Assembly (NCBI RefSeq): GCF_019052655.1
Contig: NZ_JAHQVB010000017.1
Coordinates: forward strand, 1-33,228
Reading direction: 5' to 3'
Source: Holdemanella porci
Lineage (GTDB): Bacteria > Bacillota_I > Bacilli_A > Erysipelotrichales > Erysipelotrichaceae
DNA: 33,228 nt
In this document: piece after piece, positions 1-9,569 of the stretch
Numbering within the stretch: the first letter of the stretch is position 1
Layout: each line of letters starts with the position of its first letter
Notes under the pieces: model-generated
Told to the model about the DNA's origin: nothing
Database searches by the model: none
The model's input: the letters and a program-made list of their open reading frames with translations, nothing else
Made by a program: the position numbers and the translations under genes

Positions 1-219
1 CATGAAGCTGGAATCGCTAGTAATCGCGAATCAGCATGTCGCGGTGAATACGTTCTCGGGCCTTGTACACACCGCCCGTCAAACCATGGGAGTTGGTAAT
101 GCCCGAAGCCGGTGGCATAACCCTTCGGGGAGTGAGCCGTCGAAGGCAGGACCGATGACTGGGGTTAAGTCGTAACAAGGTATCCCTACGGGAACGTGGG
201 GATGGATCACCTCCTTTCT
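1..219 (+). rRNA. 16S ribosomal RNA, 3' end (5' part outside window)
   Basis: Only the last part of the small-subunit rRNA is present. The near-universal decoding-site sequence around 62-76 (TTGTACACACCGCC) and the terminal helix lead to the canonical 3' end GGATCACCTCCTTTCT, which closes at 219. The anti-Shine-Dalgarno CCTCC is intact, matching the strong AAGGAGG-type sites used by genes downstream. It is the promoter-proximal gene of a 16S-23S-5S operon. The fragment suggests Bacillota, probably Erysipelotrichia, but it is too short for firm placement. Confidence 0.98.
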
Positions 220-279
220 AAGGAGAAAGAAGAAACGTGGAAATTGAAGGAAAAGGGAGTATGAGATCCTGTTTAGTTT

Positions 280-323
280 TGAGAGGTCATAGACTTCTCA
301 GAGGAATCGATCTTTGAAAACTG
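280..323 (+). promoter_or_regulatory. 16S-23S spacer hairpin and boxA-like antitermination element
   Basis: The spacer (about 220-441) contains no tRNA gene. A 9-bp hairpin (280-288 with 292-300, one G-T pair, 3-nt loop) is followed by TCTTTGAAAACTG at 311-323, which resembles the boxA of Bacillus rRNA operons (CTTTGAAAAC). A hairpin followed by boxA is the usual arrangement for Nus-dependent antitermination of rRNA transcription. Two further small hairpins just before 23S (GTTCTT/AAGAAC near 401-416, CTCG/CGAG near 421-435) are probably processing structures. Assignment is by sequence resemblance only. Confidence 0.55.
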
Positions 324-441
324 AGCAACTAAGAAGAAAAGACATAACAGAAAAGGTCTAAAACGTAAGTTGTAAGATAAACTGAGAAAACAGTAAAAAA
401 CAGTTCTTGAAAAAGAACATCTCGAAACACACGAGAACCAC

Positions 442-3341
<2,900 letters not shown>

Positions 3342-3400
3342 GAATATGGAATTTCTTCAGAATAGTTGTTCGGTTTTGAGGGATCGAAAGAGAACTCAAG

Positions 3401-3515
3401 ATCCGGTGGCGATAGCAAAGTGGACACACCTGAACTCATCCCGAACTCAGAAGTTAAGCACTTTCACGGCGACAATAGTTGGGCTTGCCCCTGCGAAGAT
3501 AGCTAGCTGCCGGGT
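3401..3515 (+). rRNA. 5S ribosomal RNA
   Basis: About 115 nt. Helix I is formed by ATCCGGTGGC (3401-3410) with GCTGCCGGGT (about 3506-3515). The internal segment with CCCGAACTCAGAAGTTAAGC is the typical 5S core. It lies about 60 nt after 23S and is the last gene of the operon. No tRNA genes follow. Confidence 0.95.
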
Positions 3516-3526
3516 CCTTTTTTTTT
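3516..3526 (+). terminator. T9 tract abutting the 5S 3' end
   Basis: A run of nine T (3518-3526) begins two bases after the predicted 5S end. I see no separate GC-rich hairpin between 5S and the T tract, so the closing helix of 5S itself may serve as the terminator stem. This is inference from sequence only. Confidence 0.45.
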
Positions 3527-3554
3527 AGATTTTTGTTGATTCTTATATATAAAT

Positions 3555-3583
3555 TTGATATTTTCTTTACAAAGGGATATTGT
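3555..3583 (+). promoter_or_regulatory. Candidate promoter for the glycosyltransferase gene
   Basis: TTGATA (3555-3560), a 17-nt spacer and TATTGT (3578-3583) lie between the rRNA terminator and the AAGGAGG site at 3596-3602. The -35 has five of six consensus bases if TTGATA is compared with TTGACA. The -10 is weak. Confidence 0.35.
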
Positions 3584-3608
3584 ATTATGGCATTTAAGGA
3601 GGCCGTTC

Positions 3609-4541
3609 ATGTATAAAGTGAGTATATTGATTCCAGTATACAATGTGGAAAAATATTTATCGAAATGTCTGGAATCTATTCTTTTACAGACATACAAAAA
3701 TATAGAAATCATTATTATTAATGATGGAACAACAGATTCATCATTGGATATTGCCGAATTATATGCTTTTAATTATGACTTTATTCATGTTTATAGCTAT
3801 GAAAATGCTGGTATTTCTACAACTCGAAATCGAGCATTAGAAAAGGCAACTGGGGATTATTATTTGTTTGTTGATAGTGATGATTATGTAAATCCGCATA
3901 TGATTGAAAAAATGATAAATGAAGCTATTAGAACGCATAGTGAGATTGTTACTTGTGGATACCGTATTGAGTATAAAGGATTATCAATACCAGTGAGTCC
4001 AATGTGTAAAAAAAACATGGATTCTTTATCTGCATTAAGAGCATTGAGTCAAAATAAAGGTATTAATAATTACCCTTGGGGAAAACTATATGCGGCTTCT
4101 TGTTTTAAAGACGTTAAATTTCCAGATGTGAAAAATGGATTCGAAGATACGTACACAGTTTTTAAAGCAATCTATAACGCAAAACGCGTTTCAATAATAC
4201 CTAACTGTTATTATCATTACGTTAAACGTCCAGGATCTTTAACCGATCACATGGATCTTGTACAGGCGTATGAAATGCGCGCAGCCTATGAATATCAGGA
4301 GCTTTGTTTACATCAATTGTTTCCTAAAGAAAATTTTTATTACGATATTAATTTTTATAATAGTGATATGGTAATTCTATATACTTTGATTTTTTTCTAT
4401 TCTAGAAAAGAACAACCTGTCTATGTACCGGCTGTAATTGATTGGTCAAAAATTAACATATTCTATCGTATTGGATATATTGTATGGCGTTTCATCGCAT
4501 GTGTAAAGTTTGGATGGTCTTTAAAATGGCAAGAGAATTAA
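3609..4541 (+). CDS. Family 2 glycosyltransferase (GT-A fold)
   Basis: This 310-residue protein is predicted to transfer a sugar from a nucleotide-sugar donor to an unknown acceptor, probably a surface glycan at the cytoplasmic membrane face. The N-terminal 110 residues are a typical GT2 domain: SILIPVYN (5-12), NDGTTDSS (38-45), ENAGIST (65-71) and the metal-binding DxD motif VDSDD (88-92). The C-terminal half lacks a clear family signature and ends in an aromatic-rich, basic segment that may contact the membrane. ATG 3609 was chosen because AAGGAGG ends 6 nt upstream; a longer TTG-start reading at 3555 has no such site. Its end overlaps the next gene by 16 nt. Donor and acceptor cannot be read from sequence. 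No other glycan-synthesis gene is adjacent, so it looks like an isolated accessory gene between the rRNA operon and ffh. Confidence 0.85.
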   Translation: MYKVSILIPVYNVEKYLSKCLESILLQTYKNIEIIIINDGTTDSSLDIAELYAFNYDFIHVYSYENAGISTTRNRALEKATGDYYLFVDSDDYVNPHMIEKMINEAIRTHSEIVTCGYRIEYKGLSIPVSPMCKKNMDSLSALRALSQNKGINNYPWGKLYAASCFKDVKFPDVKNGFEDTYTVFKAIYNAKRVSIIPNCYYHYVKRPGSLTDHMDLVQAYEMRAAYEYQELCLHQLFPKENFYYDINFYNSDMVILYTLIFFYSRKEQPVYVPAVIDWSKINIFYRIGYIVWRFIACVKFGWSLKWQEN

Positions 4542-5029
4542 TTCGCAAGGCAACTCTAGAGGATATGCCTGTTTTATTAGAAATCTATGAACGAGCTAGA
4601 AAATTCATGGTTTCTACAGGAAATACAAATCAATGGACAAATGGATATCCATCAAGAGAAATATTGACTGAGGATATTGAAAAAAAAGAAATGTATGTTT
4701 TAGTAGATGAAGATGGAATTCAAGCCAGCTTTGTGTTTTATTGTGGTATTGATCCTTGTTACAATAAAATATATGATGGCCAATGGCTAAATGATGAACC
4801 GTATGGTGTTATTCATCGTATCGCAACACGAGGTTTAAAAAAGCATATGGCTGATATCGTTTTAGAATATTGTGAATCTAAGATTGATAATATTCGGATG
4901 GACACACATGTGGACAACAAGCCCATGCAAAATTTCATGTTGAAGCATGGATTTAAACATGTGGGTACAATTTATTTAAAAAATGGACAAAGTCGACTGG
5001 CCTTCCATTGTAATTTAAATAAAAATTAG
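4526..5029 (+). CDS. GNAT-family N-acetyltransferase
   Basis: This 167-residue protein has the layout of a GCN5-related acetyltransferase, which uses acetyl-CoA to acetylate an amine. It opens with IRKATLEDMPVLLEI (a common GNAT N-terminal strand and helix) and has a central beta segment (YVLVDEDG, ASFVFYCG). The C-terminal part, from IRMDTHVDNKPMQNF to KHGFKHVGTIYL, matches the terminal GNAT motif where the helix after the D-x-N loop holds CoA. A less typical stretch, GVIHRIATRG near residue 98, replaces the common R-Q-x-G-x-G/A pyrophosphate loop. ATG 4526 lies inside the glycosyltransferase gene and overlaps it by 16 nt, which suggests translational coupling; the ribosome site is weak (GGATGG near 4512). 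Substrate is unknown. Confidence 0.8.
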   Translation: MARELIRKATLEDMPVLLEIYERARKFMVSTGNTNQWTNGYPSREILTEDIEKKEMYVLVDEDGIQASFVFYCGIDPCYNKIYDGQWLNDEPYGVIHRIATRGLKKHMADIVLEYCESKIDNIRMDTHVDNKPMQNFMLKHGFKHVGTIYLKNGQSRLAFHCNLNKN

Positions 5030-5063
5030 ATAAACTTATAACAGTTTGGGGAGATTATAATTT

Positions 5064-6482
5064 ATGGCATTTGAATCATTAAGTGAACGTTTAAATAAAG
5101 CATTTAAAAATATTTCAGGACAGGGAAAACTGACTGAGAAAAATATGAATGACATGTTAAAAGAAGTGCGCATGTCATTATTAGAGGCAGATGTTAATTA
5201 CGAAGTAGTAAAGAGCTTTGTCGAAAACGTAAAAGAAAAAGCACTAGGACAAGAAGTATTAGATTCTTTAAATCCTAGTCAAATGGTTGTTAAAATCGTA
5301 CATGATGAATTGCAAGTATTATTAGGTGAAGAAGATGCTCGTATTCACTTTAAAAAGCAAGGCATGACTACGGTTATGATGGTTGGTTTACAGGGTACTG
5401 GTAAAACAACAGCAAGTGCAAAGATTGCGAATTACTGCAAAAACAAATTAGCACGTCGTGTTTTATTAGTAGCATGTGACGTTGTGCGTCCTGCAGCTAT
5501 TGAGCAGTTACAGACATTAGGAAAAAGTATTGATGTAGAAGTATTTACTTGTGGACCAGAAACATCTGCGGTTGAAACAGCAAGACAGGCATTGGCCTAT
5601 GCGAAAGATCGTCAAAAAGATTTAGTGATCTTCGATACGGCTGGTCGTTTACACATTGATGAAGCATTAATGCAGGAACTTCAACAAATGAAGGATCTTG
5701 TTGTTCCTGATGAAATTTTATTAACTGTAGATGCGATGACAGGTCAAGATATTGTGACTGTCGCAAAAGAATTTAATGAACAATTATCTGTAACAGGATT
5801 GATCGTTACAAAAATGGATGGCGATGCACGTGGTGGTGGATTGTTATCAGTTCGTTCTATCACAAACGTACCTGTATTATTTGTGTCAAATGGTGAAAAA
5901 GTAGATGACTTAGAAGAGTTCCACCCAGATCGTATGGCAGATCGTATCTTGGGAATGGGAGATATTGTCACTTTAGTTGAGCAGGCTCAAGATAAATTAG
6001 ATATTGAAGTTCAGAAAAAAACGGCTGAACGTATGAAACAGGGTGTTTTTACATTCAATGATTTATTAGCACAATTAGGTCAGGTTTCTAAAATGGGATC
6101 TATGCAGAAAATGATGAATATGATTCCTGGTATTAATAAGGTAGCTAAAAATTTAGATGATGAAAAAATGAATTCACAGATGAAAAAGAGTGAAGCCATT
6201 ATTTTATCGATGACAGAATATGAACGTGAAAATCCATCATGTTTAAAAGCATCAAGAAAGAATCGTATTGCCAAGGGTGCAGGAGTTAAAGTCATGGATG
6301 TCAATCGTTTGATTAATCAATTAGAACAGATGCAAATGATGACAAAGATGATGAGTGGTAAGGTAAAACTTCCTGATATGGCTGCACTACAGAATATGCA
6401 GCGTGGAGGCGGAATGCCTGGAATGTCAAAGCATTCTGGTAGTAAAAAACAGAAACCAAAAAAGAAAAAGAAGAAAAAATAA
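5064..6482 (+). CDS. ffh: Signal recognition particle GTPase Ffh (SRP54)
   Basis: Ffh binds SRP RNA and signal sequences of nascent membrane and secreted proteins, then delivers ribosomes to FtsY. At 472 residues it has the usual three parts: an N-terminal helical bundle (1-95), the G domain (about 100-300) and the Met-rich M domain (about 315-440). Visible motifs are the P-loop GLQGTGKTT (108-116), CDVVRPAA (138-145), DTAGRL (191-196), TKMDG (249-253) and, in the M domain, MQKMMNMIPGI. The tail is a poly-Lys run. The closing loop reads SNGEK, where many homologues have GxGEK. The start follows GGGGAG (5048-5053). In Bacillus ylxM sits directly upstream of ffh; here that place is held by an acetyltransferase gene, and ylxM follows ftsY about 20 kb away. 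A weak promoter (TATAAC 5037-5042) may lie just upstream. Confidence 0.98.
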   Translation: MAFESLSERLNKAFKNISGQGKLTEKNMNDMLKEVRMSLLEADVNYEVVKSFVENVKEKALGQEVLDSLNPSQMVVKIVHDELQVLLGEEDARIHFKKQGMTTVMMVGLQGTGKTTASAKIANYCKNKLARRVLLVACDVVRPAAIEQLQTLGKSIDVEVFTCGPETSAVETARQALAYAKDRQKDLVIFDTAGRLHIDEALMQELQQMKDLVVPDEILLTVDAMTGQDIVTVAKEFNEQLSVTGLIVTKMDGDARGGGLLSVRSITNVPVLFVSNGEKVDDLEEFHPDRMADRILGMGDIVTLVEQAQDKLDIEVQKKTAERMKQGVFTFNDLLAQLGQVSKMGSMQKMMNMIPGINKVAKNLDDEKMNSQMKKSEAIILSMTEYERENPSCLKASRKNRIAKGAGVKVMDVNRLINQLEQMQMMTKMMSGKVKLPDMAALQNMQRGGGMPGMSKHSGSKKQKPKKKKKKK

Positions 6483-6490
6483 AAAAATTA

Positions 6491-6524
6491 AGGTGTAAAG
6501 TAAAAATACTTGACACCCTTTTTT
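6491..6524 (+). terminator. Intrinsic terminator after ffh
   Basis: The stem GGTGT-A-AAGTA / TACTT-G-ACACC (6492-6517) is 10 paired bases with one internal mismatch and an AAAA loop. It is followed by T6 (6519-6524). Its 3' arm contains the TTGACA used as the -35 of the next promoter. Confidence 0.8.
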
Positions 6525-6538
6525 ATTCATGTTATTCT
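6510..6538 (+). promoter_or_regulatory. Promoter of rpsP operon
   Basis: A perfect TTGACA (6510-6515), a 17-nt spacer and TATTCT (6533-6538) form a good sigma-A-type promoter. The -35 lies within the descending arm of the ffh terminator, so the two elements are physically fused. Confidence 0.75.
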
Positions 6539-6578
6539 TTATGAGCTTTAATAAATTAGAAAAGGTAGGAATTTAAAT

Positions 6579-6848
6579 ATGGTTAAATTACGTTTAAAAA
6601 GAATGGGTAAAAAGGGAGCTCCTTTCTACCGTATAGTAGCTGCTGATTCACGTAGTCCTCGTGATGGTCGTTTTATCGAACAAATTGGTACTTACAACCC
6701 AACTAAAGCTGAAGAAAAAGTGACTTTAGACAAAGAATTAGCAAAGAAATGGTTAAGCAACGGTGCACAACCAACTGATACAGTTCGTTCAATTTTATCA
6801 CACGAAGGTGTTTTAAAAGAAATGCACGAAGCTAAAAGTTCAAAATAA
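6579..6848 (+). CDS. rpsP: 30S ribosomal protein S16
   Basis: S16 is an 89-residue small-subunit protein required for stable assembly of the 5' domain of 16S rRNA. The sequence starts [19 protein letters not shown] and continues with [19 protein letters not shown], both diagnostic of the family; length is normal. The start is preceded by AAAGGTAGGA (6562-6570), a split Shine-Dalgarno also used by rpsB. The stop codon overlaps the khpA start (TAATG). It is the first gene of an operon that continues with khpA and, past a hairpin, rimM and trmD, the classic rpsP-rimM-trmD arrangement. Confidence 0.98.
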   Translation: MVKLRLKRMGKKGAPFYRIVAADSRSPRDGRFIEQIGTYNPTKAEEKVTLDKELAKKWLSNGAQPTDTVRSILSHEGVLKEMHEAKSSK

Positions 6849-7096
6849 TGATTGATTTAGAAAAAACATTATTAGACATTTGTTTACCACTTGTAGATGA
6901 TCAAAAAGCATTATCTGTAAAAACAATGGCAACAACAAATGAAAATGAAATTTTATTGTATGTATATGCCAACAGCGAAGATGTTGCACGTTTAATTGGC
7001 CGTAAGGGAATTATGGCTAGCAGTATTCGTCAAATGATGTCTATTGCGGCACGTGATGTACACAAAAGAATTTCAGTAAAATTTGAAGCGTATTAG
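6848..7096 (+). CDS. khpA: KH-domain RNA-binding protein KhpA (YlqC)
   Basis: This 82-residue protein is a single type II KH domain with the RNA-binding GxxG loop IGRKG (about 54-58). KhpA-type proteins bind RNA globally, and in streptococci they act with KhpB on cell elongation and division. Here it sits immediately after rpsP with a one-base overlap (TAATG) and no clear ribosome site of its own, so its translation should depend on rpsP. The position between rpsP and rimM is the standard Bacillota location. YlqD, its Bacillus neighbour, is absent. Confidence 0.93.
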   Translation: MIDLEKTLLDICLPLVDDQKALSVKTMATTNENEILLYVYANSEDVARLIGRKGIMASSIRQMMSIAARDVHKRISVKFEAY

Positions 7097-7123
7097 GATG
7101 TGATTTCACATCCTGATTTTTTT
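7096..7123 (+). terminator. Internal terminator-like hairpin between khpA and rimM
   Basis: A perfect stem GGATGTG/CACATCC (7096-7102 with 7107-7113) with an ATTT loop is followed after three bases by T7 (7117-7123). The AGGAGGA site of rimM begins at the next base. I see no promoter between it and rimM, so it probably lets only part of the transcription through. Confidence 0.65.
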
Positions 7124-7134
7124 AGGAGGAACAT

Positions 7135-7623
7135 ATGATAAAAGTAGCTCAAATCATTAATACGCATGGACTTAAGGGTGAATGTAAATTATATCTTGTG
7201 ACAGATGATCCGCAGCATCGTTTTGAAAAAGGTAGAGTATTACATTTAGAAGATGGTCGTACATTAACCGTTGTGCGTTATCGCGAACAAAAGGGTTTTG
7301 GCTATTGTTATTTTGAAGGTGTTGATTCAATTGAAAAAGCAGAACAATTGAAAACAAAAAATTTATTTATTGCCCAAGAGGATTTGCCTGAACTTGAAGA
7401 AGGTCAATATTATTATCATGAATTAATGCATTGTACTGTTTATAATGAAGAAAAAGAAAAGCTTGGAGAAGTTGTGGATATTTTAGAAACAGGTGCCAAT
7501 CTAGTACTTCGTGTAAAATCAAAAGGGAATAGTTTCTTATTGCCTTTTGTACCTGCATTTATTGTTGATGTGAACAAAGAAGCTCATGAAATCACAATTC
7601 GCGAAATGGAAGGCTTACGATGA
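7135..7623 (+). CDS. rimM: Ribosome maturation factor RimM
   Basis: RimM binds S19 and helps mature the 30S head. The 162-residue protein has the N-terminal RimM beta-barrel (HGLKGECKL near 11-19) and a C-terminal PRC barrel (from about 90, with YYYHELMHCTVY and LLPFVPAFIVDV). Length is typical. AGGAGGA at 7124-7130 is a strong ribosome site. The 3' end overlaps trmD by four bases (ATGA), indicating coupled translation. The hairpin upstream separates this pair from the highly expressed rpsP. Confidence 0.96.
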   Translation: MIKVAQIINTHGLKGECKLYLVTDDPQHRFEKGRVLHLEDGRTLTVVRYREQKGFGYCYFEGVDSIEKAEQLKTKNLFIAQEDLPELEEGQYYYHELMHCTVYNEEKEKLGEVVDILETGANLVLRVKSKGNSFLLPFVPAFIVDVNKEAHEITIREMEGLR

Positions 7624-8342
7624 AAATATCTGTATTAACATTATTTCCAGAATACTTTGAACCTTTAATGACAACAAGTATTTTAAAGCGTGCCAAAGAA
7701 AAAGATTTATTTGAGTTTGAAACCATCGATTTTCGTCAGTTCACAAAAGAAAAACATGGACACGTGGATGATACACCATATGGTGGTGGTGCGGGAATGG
7801 TATTAATGTGTCAGCCTATATTAGATGCATTAGAATCCATTCGTACAGAAAATAGTACAGTTATTTTATTGACACCTCAAGGTAAGACATTTAATCAATC
7901 CATCGCAAAGGAATTATCTTTAAAGGAACATTTAATTTTTATTTGTGGTCACTATGAAGGATTTGATGAACGAATTCGTGATTATGTAGATATTCAAATG
8001 TCTTTAGGGGACTTTGTACTAACTGGTGGTGAAAGTGCATGTATGGTCATGTGCGATTGCATATTACGTATTTTACCGGGTGTTATTCGCCAAGATTCCA
8101 GTGATGATGATTCTTTCTCAAATGGACTTTTAGAATATCCTCAATATACTAGGCCAGAAATCTATGATGGAAAAAGAGTTCCAGATGTATTATTGAGTGG
8201 TCATCATGCGAACATCAAGAAGTATAGACATGAAGAGTCTTTAAAAAGAACAGCGATGTATCGTCCGGATTTATTAGAAAATTTAAATTTAAATAAAGAA
8301 GATCAAAAAGTAGTCGATTCAGTATTAAAAATCAAAAAATAA
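7620..8342 (+). CDS. trmD: tRNA (guanine-N1)-methyltransferase TrmD
   Basis: TrmD transfers a methyl group from S-adenosylmethionine to N1 of G37 in tRNAs that have G36, preventing +1 frameshifts. This 240-residue SPOUT protein shows all the knot elements: DTPYGGGAGM (51-60), LLTPQGKTF (83-91), the SAM loop GHYEGFDERI (110-119) and SLGDFVLTGGES (128-139), followed by LPGVI (152-156). Acidic residues around 160-164 (SSDDDSF) fall where the catalytic Asp is expected. The start overlaps the rimM stop (ATGA). It depends on SAM, the product of the metK gene at the far end of this window. Confidence 0.97.
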   Translation: MKISVLTLFPEYFEPLMTTSILKRAKEKDLFEFETIDFRQFTKEKHGHVDDTPYGGGAGMVLMCQPILDALESIRTENSTVILLTPQGKTFNQSIAKELSLKEHLIFICGHYEGFDERIRDYVDIQMSLGDFVLTGGESACMVMCDCILRILPGVIRQDSSDDDSFSNGLLEYPQYTRPEIYDGKRVPDVLLSGHHANIKKYRHEESLKRTAMYRPDLLENLNLNKEDQKVVDSVLKIKK

Positions 8343-8345
8343 TTC

Positions 8346-8374
8346 TTGCGCAAAATCTATTGACATGGTAATAT
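8346..8374 (+). promoter_or_regulatory. Promoter of rplS
   Basis: TTGCGC (8346-8351), a 17-nt spacer and TAATAT (8369-8374) preceded by TG-N, an extended -10, lie just after trmD. A nearby TTGACA (8360-8365) has no properly spaced -10. The promoter would start the rplS leader RNA near 8381. Confidence 0.55.
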
Positions 8375-8393
8375 TAATAGGCGTTTACGCATA

Positions 8394-8433
8394 GGTAGTT
8401 CCGCTGGCACATTGTGCGAATGAACTGATAACC
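8394..8433 (+). promoter_or_regulatory. L19-leader-like RNA structure upstream of rplS
   Basis: The leader folds as an outer stem GGT/ACC plus AGTTC/GAACT (8394-8401 with 8422-8433, GATA on one side as an asymmetric bulge) enclosing GCAC-ATT-GTGC (8407-8417). Compact stem-loops before rplS are known in Bacillota (Rfam L19 leader) and are thought to mediate autoregulation by L19. Position, size and shape agree, but I could not score it against the covariance model. Confidence 0.6.
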
Positions 8434-8461
8434 AAATATTAGAAAAGAAGGAGAATAGAAA

Positions 8462-8809
8462 ATGAACTTAGGATTAGTTAATGAAGTAACAAAATCACAA
8501 TTGAAGACTGATATTCCAGCATTCCGTTCTGGTAGTACTGTTCGTGTTCACGTTAAAATCAAAGAAGGTGACAAGAGCCGTATCCAGGTATTCGAAGGTG
8601 TTGTAATTGAACGTGCAGGTGGAGGAATCTCTGAAACATTCACAGTTCGTAAGATTTCTAACCAAATTGGTGTTGAACGTAAATTCCCTTTACACTCACC
8701 AATCATTGACCACATTGAAGTAGTTCGTCACGGTAAAGTACGTCGTAACAAGTTATCTTACTTACGTAACCGTTCAGGTAAAGCTGCTCGTTTAAAAGAA
8801 GTTCGTTAA
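8462..8809 (+). CDS. rplS: 50S ribosomal protein L19
   Basis: L19 is a 115-residue large-subunit protein at the 30S-50S interface. [31 protein letters not shown] and [13 protein letters not shown] are family hallmarks, and the basic C-terminus ([19 protein letters not shown]) is typical. Length is standard. An AAGGAG site precedes the ATG. The gene has its own promoter and leader, and a terminator directly after it, so it is a one-gene transcript as well as the possible end of the rpsP-trmD operon. Confidence 0.98.
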   Translation: MNLGLVNEVTKSQLKTDIPAFRSGSTVRVHVKIKEGDKSRIQVFEGVVIERAGGGISETFTVRKISNQIGVERKFPLHSPIIDHIEVVRHGKVRRNKLSYLRNRSGKAARLKEVR

Positions 8810-8820
8810 TTGTTTAAAAA

Positions 8821-8846
8821 AAGTCTGATTTTCAGGCTTTTTTTTC
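8821..8846 (+). terminator. Intrinsic terminator after rplS
   Basis: The stem AAGTCTG/CAGGCTT (8821-8827 with 8833-8839, one T-G pair) has a 5-nt loop and runs into an eight-T tract (8838-8845). Confidence 0.8.
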
Positions 8847-8862
8847 TAAATAGCTTTATAAT
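8834..8862 (+). promoter_or_regulatory. Candidate promoter of lepB
   Basis: A perfect TATAAT (8857-8862) lies 11 bases after the rplS terminator T tract. The -35 position at 17-nt spacing (8834-8839) falls inside the terminator and is far from consensus, so only the -10 supports this call. Confidence 0.4.
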
Positions 8863-8894
8863 AGATTTATAACATTTAGGGGGTTAGAGATTAT

Positions 8895-9569
8895 ATGAAG
8901 AAGTCAAAGAAAAACGAGCTAAGGTACAATGAAGATGACGAACGTACTTTACTAGAAGATATACTTGATTTTGTTAAAGTGTTTGTCATTAGTGCCATTG
9001 TGATTTTATTGTTTGTGAACTTTGTGGCACATCCAGTTCGTGTAGATGGAGAAAGTATGTATCCAACATTGAAAGATGGTGAATTTGGATTTACCAATGT
9101 TGGAGGCGTATTATTGAATGGTGTAGAACGAGGGGATATAGTCGTTGTAACCATGGAAGAAGAGGGACAGAAAACACATTGGGTAAAACGTGTAATAGGC
9201 TTACCAGGTGAAACTGTAAGCTGTGTAAATGATGTTGTATATATTAATGGAAAAGTATTGGATGAGACTAAATATATAGATCCGGACTATCGTCAATCAT
9301 TCATGGAAGAGAATAATTGTAAATGGTTTAATAAAGTGTTTAATTCTAATGATAAAGAGAATAAACGTAATTATAATCCGGATTTTGAAGATCGAACTTA
9401 TATTGATTTTAAAGAAGTTACATTAGGTGAAGATGAGTATTTTGTGATGGGAGATAATCGTCCTTATTCTAAAGATTCACGCTATGTAGGTCCTGTTAAG
9501 AAATCACAGATCTTTGCCAAGAAGATGTTAGTCTTGTTACCAATTTCAGATATAGGAGTGAAAGATTAG
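8895..9569 (+). CDS. lepB: Type I signal peptidase
   Basis: LepB cleaves signal peptides of exported proteins on the outer face of the membrane. The 224-residue protein has a cytosolic charged start, one membrane segment (about 28-45), the nucleophile region GESMYPTL with Ser54, the general-base region HWVKRVIGLPG with Lys98, and the box E motif GDNRPYSKDSR (186-196). The single N-terminal span is the Gram-positive SipS form. Compared with SipS (about 184 residues) it carries an extra hydrophilic stretch around 125-170. The start follows an AGGGGG site. It shares one base with the next gene (TAGTG). Together with ffh and ftsY it makes up much of the export pathway seen in the window. Confidence 0.96.
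   Translation: MKKSKKNELRYNEDDERTLLEDILDFVKVFVISAIVILLFVNFVAHPVRVDGESMYPTLKDGEFGFTNVGGVLLNGVERGDIVVVTMEEEGQKTHWVKRVIGLPGETVSCVNDVVYINGKVLDETKYIDPDYRQSFMEENNCKWFNKVFNSNDKENKRNYNPDFEDRTYIDFKEVTLGEDEYFVMGDNRPYSKDSRYVGPVKKSQIFAKKMLVLLPISDIGVKD

Noticed and set aside
5879..5905. Ffh closing loop SNGEK in place of GxGEK
   Set aside because: This loop is variable in Ffh proteins (a GVSEK form is also known) and all other GTPase motifs are intact, so it is noted only in the annotation.
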